64,000 nt of DNA from the NCBI GenBank assembly GCA_905221605.1, contig CAJNDS010000158.1, positions 286,676-350,675 on the forward strand, read 5' to 3'. This DNA comes from Symbiodinium natans. Lineage: Eukaryota; Sar; Dinophyceae; Suessiales; Symbiodiniaceae. Positions 49,650 through 61,619 of this stretch are shown piece after piece. The notes under the pieces were generated by a model that did not search any database, was not told the DNA's origin, and worked only from the letters and a program-made list of their open reading frames with translations. The first letter of the stretch is position 1, and each line of letters begins with the position of its first letter. Position numbers and translations under genes: made by a program.

Positions 49650-50320
49650 AATCGCATAATACACTACTGAGCTAATACATTCACATAATCATATAGTGAT
49701 AGAATGATAGGTTAGGTTAATATAAGCTATACTCATATACTACTTCATATCATGCTACCATTCGATAAGGATATGCACCGACAATCAAAAAAACAATACG
49801 CGCCCAGGAGCTCACATAAACGACAGGCCTGGAGCTTGCGGATATGTCGTCGCAAGGCCAGGAACTCCTCGTAGTCTCCCTCTTGGCTCATCCCCCCTTA
49901 TTGGGAGATCTGGAGGAGCTCCGAGGTGGGCTCCAGGCTTCTCCCCTTCCGAGTCTCCGAAGGGGGGGGGGGGGGAATCTTATTTCTTCTTGAGCCTTGA
50001 GAGCGGCTTCGGAACCTCCCTGGGGCGCGCAGGGAGGGCACAAGGTGCGCGTGAATACGAAGTCAGCTAACATCCTGAAACCTCGGCTGCTTCGCGCATC
50101 TTTACAGCATCACATAGAAGTATAGTGATGTTCTAATTATAAAGAAATTTCATCAATATACGAATATAGAAAATCAAAATATACGAATATGATATTAAGA
50201 TAAGAAAATGGCACAATAACACAGTCATACCAGAATTTCGATGTAATCATATACAATATTTAAGTACGATATATATATATATATATATAACAATATAAAC
50301 GACAACAGAAGACTCGAGAA
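49650..50320. other. Two AT-rich segments
   Basis: AT-rich DNA at 49,650-49,800 and 50,095-50,310, the second including an ATATATATATATATAT run near 50,275. No gene recognised. Confidence 0.6.
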
Positions 50321-50454
50321 GGGCAGCGGCCTCACGAGACACAAGGCCCCGGCTCTGTAGATTCGTGACCTTCATTGTGCGGTTGACATGTCAGGACGCG
50401 TGATTTTAGTAACCTCCCCTGCTTTCCCAAGTCAGCCGATGGCGGCCTTAGCCC

Positions 50455-50916
50455 GCCATCGGGCTCTGAGTTCCTGGGCCCAGTTGTCCGTTGGAGTTGT
50501 TCCCGACGGTCAGGAGCCGGGTGTTGGAGAAGGTAGACCTGCGACCCCCGCTGTGGCGAAATGACTAGCTGATTGCATCAACGCCTGCTCTACCAGTAGG
50601 CAACAACAGCACTGTTACCAACTACTATGTCAGCGCTTGGGCGAATTCTAGACGCGACGGATTGCATGTCTCCGGCAGCGTGCACATTGTGCACCTACCG
50701 CCCCTAAACCAAGGTGGCGACTCGACGCACATCGTGATACACTCAGCCCCGAACCCTCGGTTGTTCGGCCTTGAGCAGATGAAACGCTGAACCACATGGA
50801 AACACGGCAGATTCCAGAAGATGCCAGACATGCACTTTTCTGGGTGCTAGGCTCCATGTTCTCCAGCAGTGCGGAGTGGTTGCTGCCACAGGAGACTTCA
50901 ATGAAGTGGCGCGCCC
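50455..50916 (-). CDS. RCC1-repeat protein, two exons
   Basis: On the minus strand about 50,866-50,916 reads HFIEVSCGSNHSALLEN and about 50,455-50,540 reads LLTVGNNSNGQLGPGT. These match the two halves of an RCC1 repeat (V-S-C-G-x-x-H-S-x-A-L-L, and x-x-G-x-N-x-x-G-Q-L-G-x-G). Each follows an AG acceptor. RCC1 blades form beta-propellers in chromatin-bound exchange factors and many signalling proteins, so the precise function cannot be set. Further exons upstream (51-52 kb) are likely, but none has a clear RCC1 motif. Confidence 0.5.
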
Positions 50917-51636
50917 TCAGACCGTGGATTGCGGAGTGGCAGACTTCGCACTTGGCACCCAAGTCAACAGTCGGTGATCGGAAGGACGCATGGAAGGACA
51001 GAGTTTTCAAACTACCAAGACCTGACGAACACCGAAGAACCTACAAGACTCCATCAAACTCCATGTTAAGCTGCCTTGCGACACCCGCATTCCCACGGCT
51101 TTATGAACATCTGCGAAATCCCATGCATGCTCACAAACCCGCATGGTGGACTCAGGCTCAGGTGTGCTTGCTCAAGGACACCCATCCCATGTGAGCTTTC
51201 TGCGTCATTGCGGGCCAGGGGAGGTTTGTGGTTGGTTGCATGACCAGACTATCCCGCAGTTCCCCTTGCCATGCTGAGGTCGTCGCGACTGACCCTTCTT
51301 CTTTTGGGAGACTTCACCTTCCTCGAACCTCAAGCTTATGCTGCAGACTTTGGGCGTGCCACAAGCATCTATAACCTGAAAGCAAATTAGATCTGCACAG
51401 CACCACAGCTATGTGGGCGCGTGCTGGGGGCCTAAAAGCCGACGGACGGAATGAAATCGGGGGCTAAGGGGGCTGCAAGCACAGAGAGGAAGCCTGTTGT
51501 AGGATGGACGATGCCCTGTGGATTAGTGCTCAGCGACGTGTCTGAAGGCAAGCGGCACTCGATACGTGCAGGGCCAGTGGATTCCGTTGATCTCGCACAC
51601 AGCCAGAAGTAGCCAGTGGCAAGCATGGAGTCATGA

Positions 51637-51840
51637 TCATGAGTCTTGGATCAGAAGTCGAATCTGTGCCTTTTCCGCTTTGGAAGTCGAAAACTTGTCG
51701 CCCATAGTCTTCCTGCGTGAGAGGCGGCGACAGTGCAAAGTCTCGAAAGGTCTCAAACAGCTCCAGCGTCGCACCTCATTCCGAGGGGGTTGTAGCGGTT
51801 GTTGCCCCAGCCTCACGTTCTCCACATCCGCAAGCCAGCC
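51637..51840 (-). CDS. Protein-like frame, family unknown
   Basis: The minus strand has a basic, non-repetitive frame (HCRRLSRRKTMGDKFSTSKA among others). It could be an upstream exon of the RCC1-repeat gene. No motif recognised. Confidence 0.25.
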   Translation of the reverse strand, partial: GWLADVENVRLGQQPLQPPRNEVRRWSCLRPFETLHCRRLSRRKTMGDKFSTSKAEKAQIRLLIQDS

Positions 51841-52329
51841 ATGAGCCATACTCCAACTTCTGGTTCTTAACAGTAGTAATATACACACGATGGGGTGAAG
51901 ATGGGGAAGTACAGGGACAGCTTTGGCATCATTGTTTTGTTCGGACTCCGTCGGTCTGTCCTGCAAAAATCAACAAAACCATCTCTGGGCCGCCGAGCCC
52001 ACAATCTTGGTTCCCTCCTCGTCATCTGCAGCACGTGCCAACAAGATGGTGTGCCTGAGTTCAATCTGCCTTTACTTGATACTCCTCATTGCCACGCTAT
52101 GGAATGACCCCAAGCCCCCAGAAGAGGCCCACACGCATTGCCGCAAGAGACTTTCCGGGGCTCAGCCTGGCAAGGGGCACAACCTGCTTGCAGCTTGTTT
52201 CCCATGTCCAGCACATGCATCACAGCGCAAGCAAGACGCATCCTTTTCCGTTGCAGTTCGGCCGAGGGGCCCTCCCCGCACATCGCATTAACCAGGTGCC
52301 AAGATGGATCCTAAACCGCCGGCACCCTG

Positions 52330-52740
52330 GCCCGTGGACATCTTGGGCCTATGGAGCCTGCACAGCAGCTGGCCCAAACCTCCAGCTCTCCAGAGAAATA
52401 CCTAGGCACCCCTATGAAACGACGAAACGGATCCCACTGATCCCCCTGTAGCGACAGCGGACATCTGAACGCATCCTCTGCTCCGATATCACTGCAAGGT
52501 CCACTTTGCCTGGGCACGCGCCACGGCAATGTGTCCGACACCGCCTTGGCCCTGCTATGTCCTACTGAGCGACTTCCCGCCTTTATTCAAGTGATTCAGC
52601 CAAGGGTCGGCGTCCACTTTCGGAAGCACGCAAGCCAAGAAGGCAGCCGCCTTCTCCTCCACATCCTCCTGAGAGCAAGGTTGCGAAGGTGGACCCTCAA
52701 GTTCAAAGAGCCTGGAAATGTTTACCTTTTCTCTGGACTG
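52330..52740 (-). CDS. Two protein-like segments, family unknown
   Basis: Minus-strand frames at about 52,570-52,740 (SQEDVEEKAAAFLACVLPKV) and 52,380-52,480 (GDQWDPFRRFIGVPRYFSGE) have balanced, non-repetitive composition. They may be exons of one gene with the frames at 53.2-55.0 kb. No domain recognised. Confidence 0.35.
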
Positions 52741-52859
52741 TAAAAAACTAGGCTCACCAGTCCCAAAAGCCACCGCCACACAGGGACCAAACGTCTCCTA
52801 CGGAGCCCCGAGTCTCGAATAGAGGCTCGGGGAGCAGACAATTCATTCCAGTCATACAG

Positions 52860-52935
52860 GTTTAGGGTTTGGGGTTTAGGGTTTCGGGTTTAGGGTTTAG
52901 GGTTTCGGGTTTAGGGTTTCGGGTTTAGGGCTATG
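52860..52935. repeat. TTTAGGG/TTTCGGG tract
   Basis: About ten telomere-like units with C and G variants. Confidence 0.9.
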
Positions 52936-53234
52936 TGTCAACATGCTCTCTTGGAATCCCATCCCAGTGACCGGTTCTGTAGTGGAAGGCGGCATTCGGG
53001 CCAGCCAATCATCCGTGCAATCCACCTGCCAAAGCAAAGCAGGGAGGGACCATGATCATACTCCGAATTTGAGGGAGGTGTTCGTTCACCTTTCATTCGC
53101 AGCCGAAGGGTCGTCCCGAACTTTGCATCCCATGCGCTGTATCACTTGAGCCTCTGCCCGTTACAGGCCACTCTGCCTGTGTTTTCTTGGGGTCTGCCAA
53201 CCCCTCGTTTCTACCTTATCACGCAGATGCCTAT

Positions 53235-53690
53235 GTGGAAATGAAGCTGTAGGGCCGTATGGCCGTAGGAGGCCAAATCGGCTGAGGCACGCCCACTGAT
53301 GTCAGAGAGGCTTGCACCTCCGCCTGGACGGCTTGCGCAGCATCCCCAAGCCCACGAAACTCGAGATGATCCTGGCAAAGTTGGCCAAGGGTCGCAGCAT
53401 GATGTAGTGACGTTTGGAGCGTCACAAGCTTAGAAGGTTTCTGACTGTCCTGCCAGACCAGCTTGTTCTGGGTGGCGGCGGCCGGCCCTGTGCTCCGGCA
53501 ACAGACATGCCCTCGTGGCGCAGGAGCTGGGCAGCCAGACTGGAAGGCCTCGCAAGAACTTTTTATGTCGGAGACTCCCCCCCCCCAAGTGCCTCGCCTC
53601 GAGATGCATCCGCGCGTCCCCCGGCCGCTCGAAAGCGATGACTCTCACGGTAACAATGAGCCCGGCCAGGTCACTGAGCTCCACCTAGCA
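53235..53690 (-). CDS. Two protein-like segments, family unknown
   Basis: Minus-strand frames at about 53,570-53,685 (LAGLIVTVRVIAFERPGDAR) and 53,240-53,420 (LGQLCQDHLEFRGLGDAAQA then VQAEVQASL) look like exons. They lie downstream of the 54.2-55.0 kb exon on the same strand. Confidence 0.35.
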
Positions 53691-54197
53691 GGAAATCACC
53701 CCCTCCATGCAGCAGAAATGAAAATGTGCTGTGCTCGCATTGCGATGCCCAGGCGCATCGAAGGTCTCACAAACCTGATGGGGGTCTTGAAGGCTGCCAA
53801 CTTCTGCTCACCGGCGTGTTACAATCGGATGCCCTCACTCACAAGGCTTGTTTCCTGTGCCACGCCTCGACGGAGCAAGCGCCCACTCCCTGAGCAGGAA
53901 CGCCAATGCGAAGCCGCAGGGACCCCAGAAGGGTTTCCTCTCAGGGTTTGGATCCAAAAGACCTCGCTTCTCGCATATTCCCGCAAAAGGCATGCAAAGA
54001 AGCTCTTTGCCCTGCACCTTCTGCCCAGTGCCCAGCAGTGGTAATGAGATCTCCCCATGCCCGCCCTCTGGGGACATCTGGAAGAGCCCCATTCCCAAAG
54101 TCTCCTGGACAACGTTGGCGCAAGCACAAGGAGTCACCAGCATGAAGTTGCATTGACATGCAGTGACTGCAATCAGAATGCATCCCCTGTGCTTTCT

Positions 54198-55060
54198 TCA
54201 AGCCTGGGAGGTTGAAAGGCTCTCGCCCAGCAACGCGGCTCTCAGAACGACAGGTGCAAAGACGCGCAGCTCGAGCACGAGGACTGACCACAGGGGGCAG
54301 CAACATCGGTGGGCCACCAGTCGGCCCAACTCCCAATACATGCGCGCCAAGGATTGGAGGTACTGCTTCCAGTACCTTGCCCGGGTCTCCTTCTCTTCAG
54401 GGGCCAAGGAGCTGAAGTCAGCCGCGGTGGAAAGTTCGGCCCGACCCCAATCGAAGACCTTCACCGCGACTCGCGGCTGCGTGCTGAACTTCCCAGTCTC
54501 CATGGCCAATGCGACCGATGAGCCGATCCACTGCTGCGGAACATCCAGGCCCAGCACAGCTGTAAGCAGCCGCTCCAGCTGCTTGAAAGCACCTAAGGCG
54601 GCTTTCTGGGCGTGAAGCTCCCCAAGGGCACCAAGAGCCCCATCAGAAACATCAGAAACATCAGAAACATCCAGCCAGCACTCCAAGAAGTCGTTGGCCC
54701 GAAGTCTTTGCAGCATGAAGCGCCGGATGACCTTGGCCGAGATCTTGGCGGTGGCCAAGCTCTTGGTTTGGAGCACTTGGGCCATCCGCCTCTCTAAGGA
54801 CCTTGGGGGCAGCTCCATGCCCTCCAAGCGGAAGCCTTCCACCGCCGAGTTCGTTCGTTGGTCCACACAGGCATTCTTCCACGCGTTCAGGCGACTCTTG
54901 CCCTTCCAGCACGCGACGGACGTCTCGGCCCCGAGCTTGACATCGAGCAGGCGCATGCGCTCGAAGCCCTGCCGCAGATTCTCCAGTAACAGAAGAAGCC
55001 GCTTGGAGCGCTGCTGCGACTTGGCGTTCACACACTCCTCAGCTGCTCTGCGAACGCAAC
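54198..55060 (-). CDS. Long helical exon of an unidentified gene
   Basis: The longest host-type frame outside repeats: about 280 codons, open from about 55,060, with an acceptor TTCGCAG near 55,048. Composition is balanced and helix-forming (KRLLLLLENLRQGFERMRL; LERLLTAVLGLD; YWKQYLQSLARMYWELGRL). DVS is repeated in tandem near 54,650 from a 9-base repeat. The start codon is not within this exon. No known domain recognised; it may belong to one gene with the segments down to 52.3 kb. Confidence 0.5.
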
Positions 55061-55956
55061 GAACAAGTCACGCGTCTGCCACGCAGAAACGCTCTGCCCA
55101 GTTCCCCAGTCAAGCATGACGCAGAACGAACGCCGACTATCTCATTTTCACCCTGCCCTCCCCTCACAGAAGCAGAGCCACAAGAAGAACACCGGCTGCC
55201 CTCCGGTACAGTACGTTGGCACATGGGGCTGCAAACTCTGCAGGTTTGAGTTTCAGCATCCTGACACTGAAATGCTGAAAAGATGCAACAAAACAGAAGC
55301 AGAAGCCTTTCTGAAGTGCTCGACCGCGAGTCCAGGCGCACAATGCCAGGGCAAGCCATGGCCATACACCCGAAGGCCGACCAACTTGCGCTTTCCTTCA
55401 CCGCCTGCGACATGCCAGGCAGTGATGCTACGCAAGGAATGACGCTCCGCCTATCCTGCAGTGCTCCCAAGCTCCCTGCATGCTTGTTTTCGGCGAAAGC
55501 ATGCGCAGCTGTGAAAGCACGCTCGCATATGCGGGCTTCTGAAGCATGCCAGTGTGTGCCGTCCTCGCGCAGGCGCGCATAGAAGTCCAACTCGTCACCT
55601 TGGCAACACAAGAGAATAAGAAACTACCTGGAGCTGCTTCGAAAAAAAACAACAGCCCTTGCAGCATCGTCTCCACAAAAATCACAAGCCGAAGGTCGGT
55701 GGAAACTACAAATCCGCATGTGAGCGCCAGTAACGGGCAAAATAGGTTCATACATATAGAAGGCAGCAGCACTCCAAGCTCTTGAAGGAGACCTCAAGAA
55801 AAGCCGATGAGATTCTGTTGTGGCGGCTTGTTTTTTTGTGCCCAAGCAACTGGCATGAGCCACATCCTTCCCAATGTAGAAATCGCACGGCATGCCTTCC
55901 GGCTGCTTCCCAGGTCGATACCGCAACGCATAAAAGGCCGCTGTGCCGCCTGTCAG

Positions 55957-56095
55957 CACAGAGAGACAGAGAGACAGAGACACAGAGAGACAGAGAGACA
56001 GAGAGACAGAGAGACAGAGAGAGAGAGAGAGAGGGAGAGGGAGAGGGAGAGGGAGAGGGAGAGGGAGAGGGAGAGGAAGAGGGAGAGGGAGAGAG
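55957..56095. repeat. ACAGAGAG and GGGAGA microsatellite
   Basis: Imperfect ACAGAGAG units followed by GGGAGA units. Confidence 0.95.
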
Positions 56096-56099
56096 CCTG

Positions 56100-58590
56100 C
56101 AAGTCAGTGGGTTTAGGGGGCTATGACAAGGAGCTAGATCCGAAGACCGTGGTGAGGGATCAGCATTCAAGGCCTCATAAAGAGTTACCACTGGTACATG
56201 GGCCCCATGGTCCTTGCAGCGGCGCCTGATGTGCCAAGAGGTTCGCATGGTTCTTCAAAATCTTCAGCCGGAATCTGCAAGAGTGCAAGGCGCACGACCA
56301 GCTGAGCCAGCAGATCGCTGACAGCGGTCATCGGTTTGCATGAATTTCCCAATCATTGCAACATACCGACTACTTTGGTCTCGGTCACTGTGCCTCCTCC
56401 GACCCCACAGAGAATGAGGAACTTGCGCGTGACAGGCTTGGACTGTCTGAATCATCCTCACCTCAGGTATAATACACACTTCAGCCTCAGGCAACCTTGG
56501 AAAACCGAGAACCGTTCTCGGCCGGTTCTTCTGTGTGTCCCCGCATAACGTATATCAGCTAGGGCAGGTTCGGTCAGGTTGGGGCCCAAGGTGCCGAAAA
56601 CCAACTCGTCCGTGCCAACAGTATCGGATCAGAGCCCTCGCGAGTTTCTTCCGCTAGTTTGTTCATCGCCCTGGGCCGGTTCGTCTAGGCTGATCTAGGC
56701 TGTTCGACTCCGTGTGTCTCTTTCCCGACCCCCCTGTCCTGGCGATCCATCCTCACCCCAACCCACTTCTTGCAAAGTAACGTAAATTGCATCGCTTCCG
56801 CCAGCTCGGTGGACCTGCGCAACCCACCCAAGCCCCTCAATATCAAGGCTGCCTTCCCACACAGCCAGGCCAAGGCGGCCGAGTCTGTCTTTATGGAAGA
56901 CCGTCGCAGGGTCGTTTTCACGGAGGAAGCAAACACCGAGATCAGATGCACTGCCTGCGTGTCACAGTGTCAACCGACATGATCAGGCACGCCATGACAT
57001 CGCAAACTTCGAAATGCCTTTCGGATCCTTTCGGATATTTTGTCCGAGACCCTACACGGCCGAGGCCGTGGCCGATAAAGTCCCACACGCTGACCCATCC
57101 AGTGCTTGCTGCGAAAGCGTCATCGCCTCCCCAATCCCTGAATGTTGTAATACGGCTTTGCATGACATCGCTAGCCCGGTGCTAATCGTCCAGCCACTGG
57201 CAACGGCTACTGTATCCATCTACATGCGTTGCTCTTGCTACCAACCTTCTAGGGTTTCGGGGTCACGCCTTCAGGCAACGAACCCTCCAACAGCAATAAC
57301 CATCAGAGTTCCGCCCATCCAATCCCCGATTTGCAACTGTAATGTGCCAGAAGTATAATGTCAATCTGTTAAACTGCCCTGATGCTTCCGGTCTGACCGA
57401 ACAGACCTGTACCCTCGCCGGTCCTCCATCGCGGATATTCATCGCGCCATACGGAAGAGCATTTTGCAACCATCTCCACTTGCTGCAGGCGCCCACGAAC
57501 CGATGAATGAGTAAATTGCGGCTGGCGGCTTGGCAACTAGCTACGTGCTCGGCATGAACTGTAGCCTCATGTCTCTTCTCTCTCATCTCCAAACATGAAG
57601 CCCATACAAAGCGTGGGGGCTTTGCGTGTGAAAGAGAAACATTTGCGGGCATTTCCAACTTACATGGATTCCCAGCAGTGCTGACTGGACAGTCTCATTT
57701 CAATTGCATAATGCCAACATCCAAACACGGAACATGCAGCCACAACATGCCACAACGATGCTACGACCCCTGCCTGTGTTTTGCCGCTCCCTCCGAAAAT
57801 CAGCATCCTGCAAACGGTGGTTCTTTCGCATCGTTGCTGCATCATGCTTCTAGGGTAGCTGATGCGTGACCTTCACATGCAAACAGACGCCACACATCCC
57901 TGCCTGAACGACGAGAAGGAGAACGGCAAGTGATGTTCACTGCCATATGAACAATGTCATTCGGTGCAAATGTGCGGCCGTGTCGAAAACTACACCGTTT
58001 GGGCCAAAGTTCTTCCGGCAACATGTTTGTGGTGGCATCAGCAAACTCCCGCCCAAACCCACAGACCCCTCCCGAGCTGGAAAGCGATTGTCGTCATTGT
58101 TGCTCGCACCTTCTTGCATCTTCAGATGCCGGTCGGGGAGTCGGGGCAGCCAGAGGGTCGCTGCTGCTCACGGGCAGCACGCGGGGGGAGGCGGCTGGCG
58201 AGAGCAGGCGCTGCAGCGTCGAGTGGCCCGGGAAGGTGCAACGAGAGGAGACCGGCGGCCCACACGGCGGCAAAGGCGAGCAGGGAGGACCAGCAGGCAG
58301 TGAGCGCACATGAAGTCTTGCCCACACTTCTTGCACAAAATATGGTACTGGGTGCCCGCCCAACGGCGACTCACGCGGGCAAAAGGCGACTCAGCCCAAG
58401 CAACGCCCCCTGAGTGCCAAAATCAACCCACACATGCAAAAAGCAACCCACGGAAAGCCTTTTCCCCAGAGAAACGCCCTTGCCAGGCCTTTTTCCACCT
58501 GTCTGAGCGCGGTCCCACGCGCCGGGAGTCGGCTCGGCGGCATCGACCCTCTTCGAGCACCTCATGCCAAGCCGTGGCTCCAGCAGCAGA
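56100..58590. other. Region without a confident gene
   Basis: A minus-strand frame at about 56,720-56,950 (AALAWLCGKAALILRGLGGL) is protein-like, and CKKCGQDFMCAHC at about 58,290-58,330 (minus) could be a zinc-binding motif. Neither can be assigned. No repeat array of note. Confidence 0.35.
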
Positions 58591-58599
58591 GGAGTCGAG

Positions 58600-58740
58600 G
58601 GCAAACTGAGGAGGGAGGCGGCAAACGCACGCGGCGCTGCGACGGCAGATGCACAAGGGCGCACCGTGGCATGAACGTCGGCAGCGCCCGCCCGGGCGAG
58701 GAGCCGCAGGAAGGTGACGGCTTCGGCCCCCCAGCGGAAC
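58600..58740 (-). pseudogene. Fragment of a LINE ORF2 C-terminus
   Basis: The minus strand reads RWGAEAVTFLRLLARAGAAD followed by a basic, Ala-rich stretch ending FAASLLSLP. From memory this resembles the extreme C-terminus of a common dinoflagellate reverse-transcriptase protein. It is short and lacks flanking domains, so it is a relic. Confidence 0.4.
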
Positions 58741-59879
58741 ACGACCAAGCGGCAGCAGCAATTTTTGGCAACATGAACAAAGTGCACGCGAGACCTAGCG
58801 AGGAGTACCGATTCCCGAGGGTTTCGGACGACAATGCACTCTGAAACCCCCATGTCCATAAAACCCGAACCCGGGAACTTGCGTTGAATTAGGGAGTGTG
58901 GGGTTCAATAAACCCCCAAGATAACAAGGGGTTAAGGAAGGTACAGAACATAAAACTGCCTGGGGCGCCCATCTCATTAAAACAACCATGCCGCACTACG
59001 GTGCTGCAGTGTGACGCTCGGATGAATTTTGCCTACGCGAAGCAGAAGCATGGCCAAACCACGCACAACTTGTGGACTCCACAAGCCCATGATCCACCAG
59101 CCCATTGTCACAGATTTTGTACCAAACATCTGCGTTGAGTGCTTGCGACTCAAACAAAGTCAGGGCCGGCCGGCTCATTTTTTGCGCGCGCCTCTTTTGC
59201 CGGCAGTCAGCGCGGTCCCAGTGCAGGGGCAACGCACACCACATGCCTACATGCGGCACACTGCTCATGCCAGGCGGAGCGGGGCCCTCAGAAAAATCGG
59301 CCAGGATGTCACTGAGAAGCGGTGCCTCACAATCGAGGTTTGCCATTGCGGGGCAAAGCAAGAAAACGGACGTGCTGGCATGGTGGGCGCACCCGGACGC
59401 GGCAGCGGCAATGCCGCGAGCCGACCTGCTTGTTGGTCATGCCTCAAGTTCGGACAGCTTTGACGTAGCAAGTGTTTTCCGAAAGCATGGAGTATATGGA
59501 GTTCGAGGAATCGTCGTTGGCGACTTCCTGCGGAGGTTGGTCGCGCGCACCCTGGCATAGCAGTTCGCCCCCGCTTTTGAGGCTGCCACGCTACGCCCTC
59601 TCCACCCGTGCCGGCTCTGAAACATTCGTGTTTTGTTTTTACTCGTGCATAAATACTTAAACTGCTCACACAACGCCCCCATGCCGAGCATGGCATCATT
59701 GTCAAAAAACGAGAATCAAAGTGTTCACAGCTGCACACTAGTCCGTTAAGAATGCACGCTATGCTAAGAATGTAAAGAAAGCACTGCACGCTTGCTTCTT
59801 CACATTGGCGGAAAGCAGATGCCGATCGGTTGAAACGGGAAACACCGGAGGTGCCGGGCAGAGAACATGCTGGACCGGA

Positions 59880-60400
59880 GTACGCCGGGCCAATGAGAAG
59901 AGCAATTTTGGCGTGACACAATCAGCAAGAGCTTTCAGCGTGAATGCCCAGCGTCTTGCCCAGCCAAAGGACGCCGCGGCGCGCACTGCTGGCGGCGCAG
60001 TGCTCCAGCGGCATCCTATCTCGGAGCCCAGGCAAGGAGCTTTCTGCGGGCCGCCCATCGCGAGTTCGGGGCACGTACAGTGCTTGCATCGCTCCGCGAC
60101 CTACAGCGCACACCATCTACCTCTTCACGGCGCATGGATGTGGGATCATGTGGGTGATCCGTTCTTGTAAGGTGTGACACAAGCGTTGCGTCGCAGCACA
60201 GCACTCCTCCGTTGGCGGTGGCCCCGTAAACGACGACGTCAAGGCGGCGGCGGCGGTTGTGGGCTGGCACGCCTGCTACGGTCGTGTGGGCGAGCCACTG
60301 CTGTGGCACGACCTGGCCTTCAGCTCCGACGGCCTCTCGCGCCAGCGTAGCAATCCAGTGCCCGCGATCCCTCAAGTGTCGACCGTGCAGTTGGTCTTCT
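59880..60400 (-). pseudogene. LINE ORF2 C-terminal fragment, inverted relative to its upstream part
   Basis: The minus strand encodes AREAVGAEGQVVPQQWLA, then RRLDVVVYGAT, LCCDATLVSHLTR, then after frame changes WSTAPPAVRAAA. This order recalls the C-terminal domain that follows the Cys/His motif in dinoflagellate LINE reverse transcriptases. The matching upstream part is on the plus strand at 60,740-61,610. Several frame changes mark it as a pseudogene. Confidence 0.5.
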
Positions 60401-60739
60401 TCCACAAGGCAGCCGTAAAGGCTGCAGGCCGCGCGCTCTGGCAGTTTGGCAGCATCGCTGCATGCGCGTCCCGCGCTTGCAAGGGAAGGCAGTGGCTGCC
60501 TGCCGTGATGAAGTTGCGGCCACATGCGGCGATGACGACTGGAGATTTCTTCACGCAACGCGCGTCTGCCCGATTTTCGCATCCTGGAGGGATGTGTGGC
60601 TGCGGCGCTGTGAAACGGCAGGTGTGTATGGAGTTGAGCAGTTTGCTGATGCCGCCTTCTTGCAGCTGCTCTTTACGCCGCATGACCGGCGCAACTCCAT
60701 TACATTCATGTGTGCCCAGTTGAGCTTTGTGGCAGCCGT

Positions 60740-61610
60740 GTGTCAAGCCCAGCGTTCTCTGCTGGACGGTCCGAGCATGCAATTCTAAATGCAATTCTGC
60801 TCGCACTATGCGCGTTTTCTGCGCGGCGCCCCGCGCCCAGCATCTGCTCCGCAATGTCCCCCCTGCAGACATAATGCCGTGCGCTCGTGCTCACGACGAC
60901 GCGGTCTGGGCCGTTGTTCACGGTCTGCTGGGCGACCAGGGACCCGGCGAGGGGGACGCCTGGGCAGCTGCTCGCAGGGTTGCTTTCTTGCCGCCGAGCC
61001 TGGGAGGTCTTGGCCTCTTGGCAGCGGAGCGGGTACGGCAACATACTGGGCGGCGTGGGCAGATGCGCTCCCAGTGTTGCGCGAACGTTCCCCCGATGCG
61101 GCGGACAGGCTCGTGCGCGAACTCGAGGGCGCACCGTCGGCACCTTGCCTAGGCGCGCCAGCTTACTGCGGAGGGCTTTTGAAAGCAGACCCGACTGGGA
61201 ATCTTGCGCCCGAGGCGCTGACGTACCAGCGGCTGAGGGCGAACTCGGCCTCAGAAGCGCTGGTTGGCAGCAACATGCCGTTCTCGCACCTCACACTTCC
61301 TTTCGAGAACGCACGTTGCTTCCGGCCTTGGCTCCTGCCGCTCGAACCCTCCTCCACTCTCAATCCGGTCCGCATGCCGGTATGTGGCTGGCCGCGATGC
61401 CTGCGGATGCGGCGTCCACCCTCGCACGTCGCAATGCGGCGCCGCCTTCGCTTGCCCCTGCCCCTCACGGACCTGCGCTGTGGAGCGGAAGGCCGATATG
61501 GTTGTGGGGGCGAGGTCGATGCGTATGGAGACCACCACTTCGCCTGCCCCCGCACTGGTCTGCTGCCTCGACGCGGATTCGTTGTGGAGCATCATCATCA
61601 TCATCACCAT
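60740..61610 (+). pseudogene. Frameshifted LINE ORF2 segment (post-RT to Cys/His motif)
   Basis: Consecutive blocks fall in different plus frames: RAQHLLRNVPPAD then SLGGLGLLAAERV (about 60,830-61,035), ATYWAAWADALPV (about 61,040-61,085), LLHSQSGPHAGMWLAA (about 61,350-61,400), and RRRLRLPLPL with a CGG...D..GDHHFACPRTG Cys/His motif (about 61,440-61,570). At least three frame changes are needed, so it is not functional. A run of CAT codons near 61,590-61,615 ends the similarity. Confidence 0.6.
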
Positions 61611-61619
61611 CATGCGACA

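Noticed and set aside
61588-61615. A poly-His tag-like run
   Set aside because: A short CAT/ATC repeat at the edge of the RT pseudogene; not a designed or functional tag.
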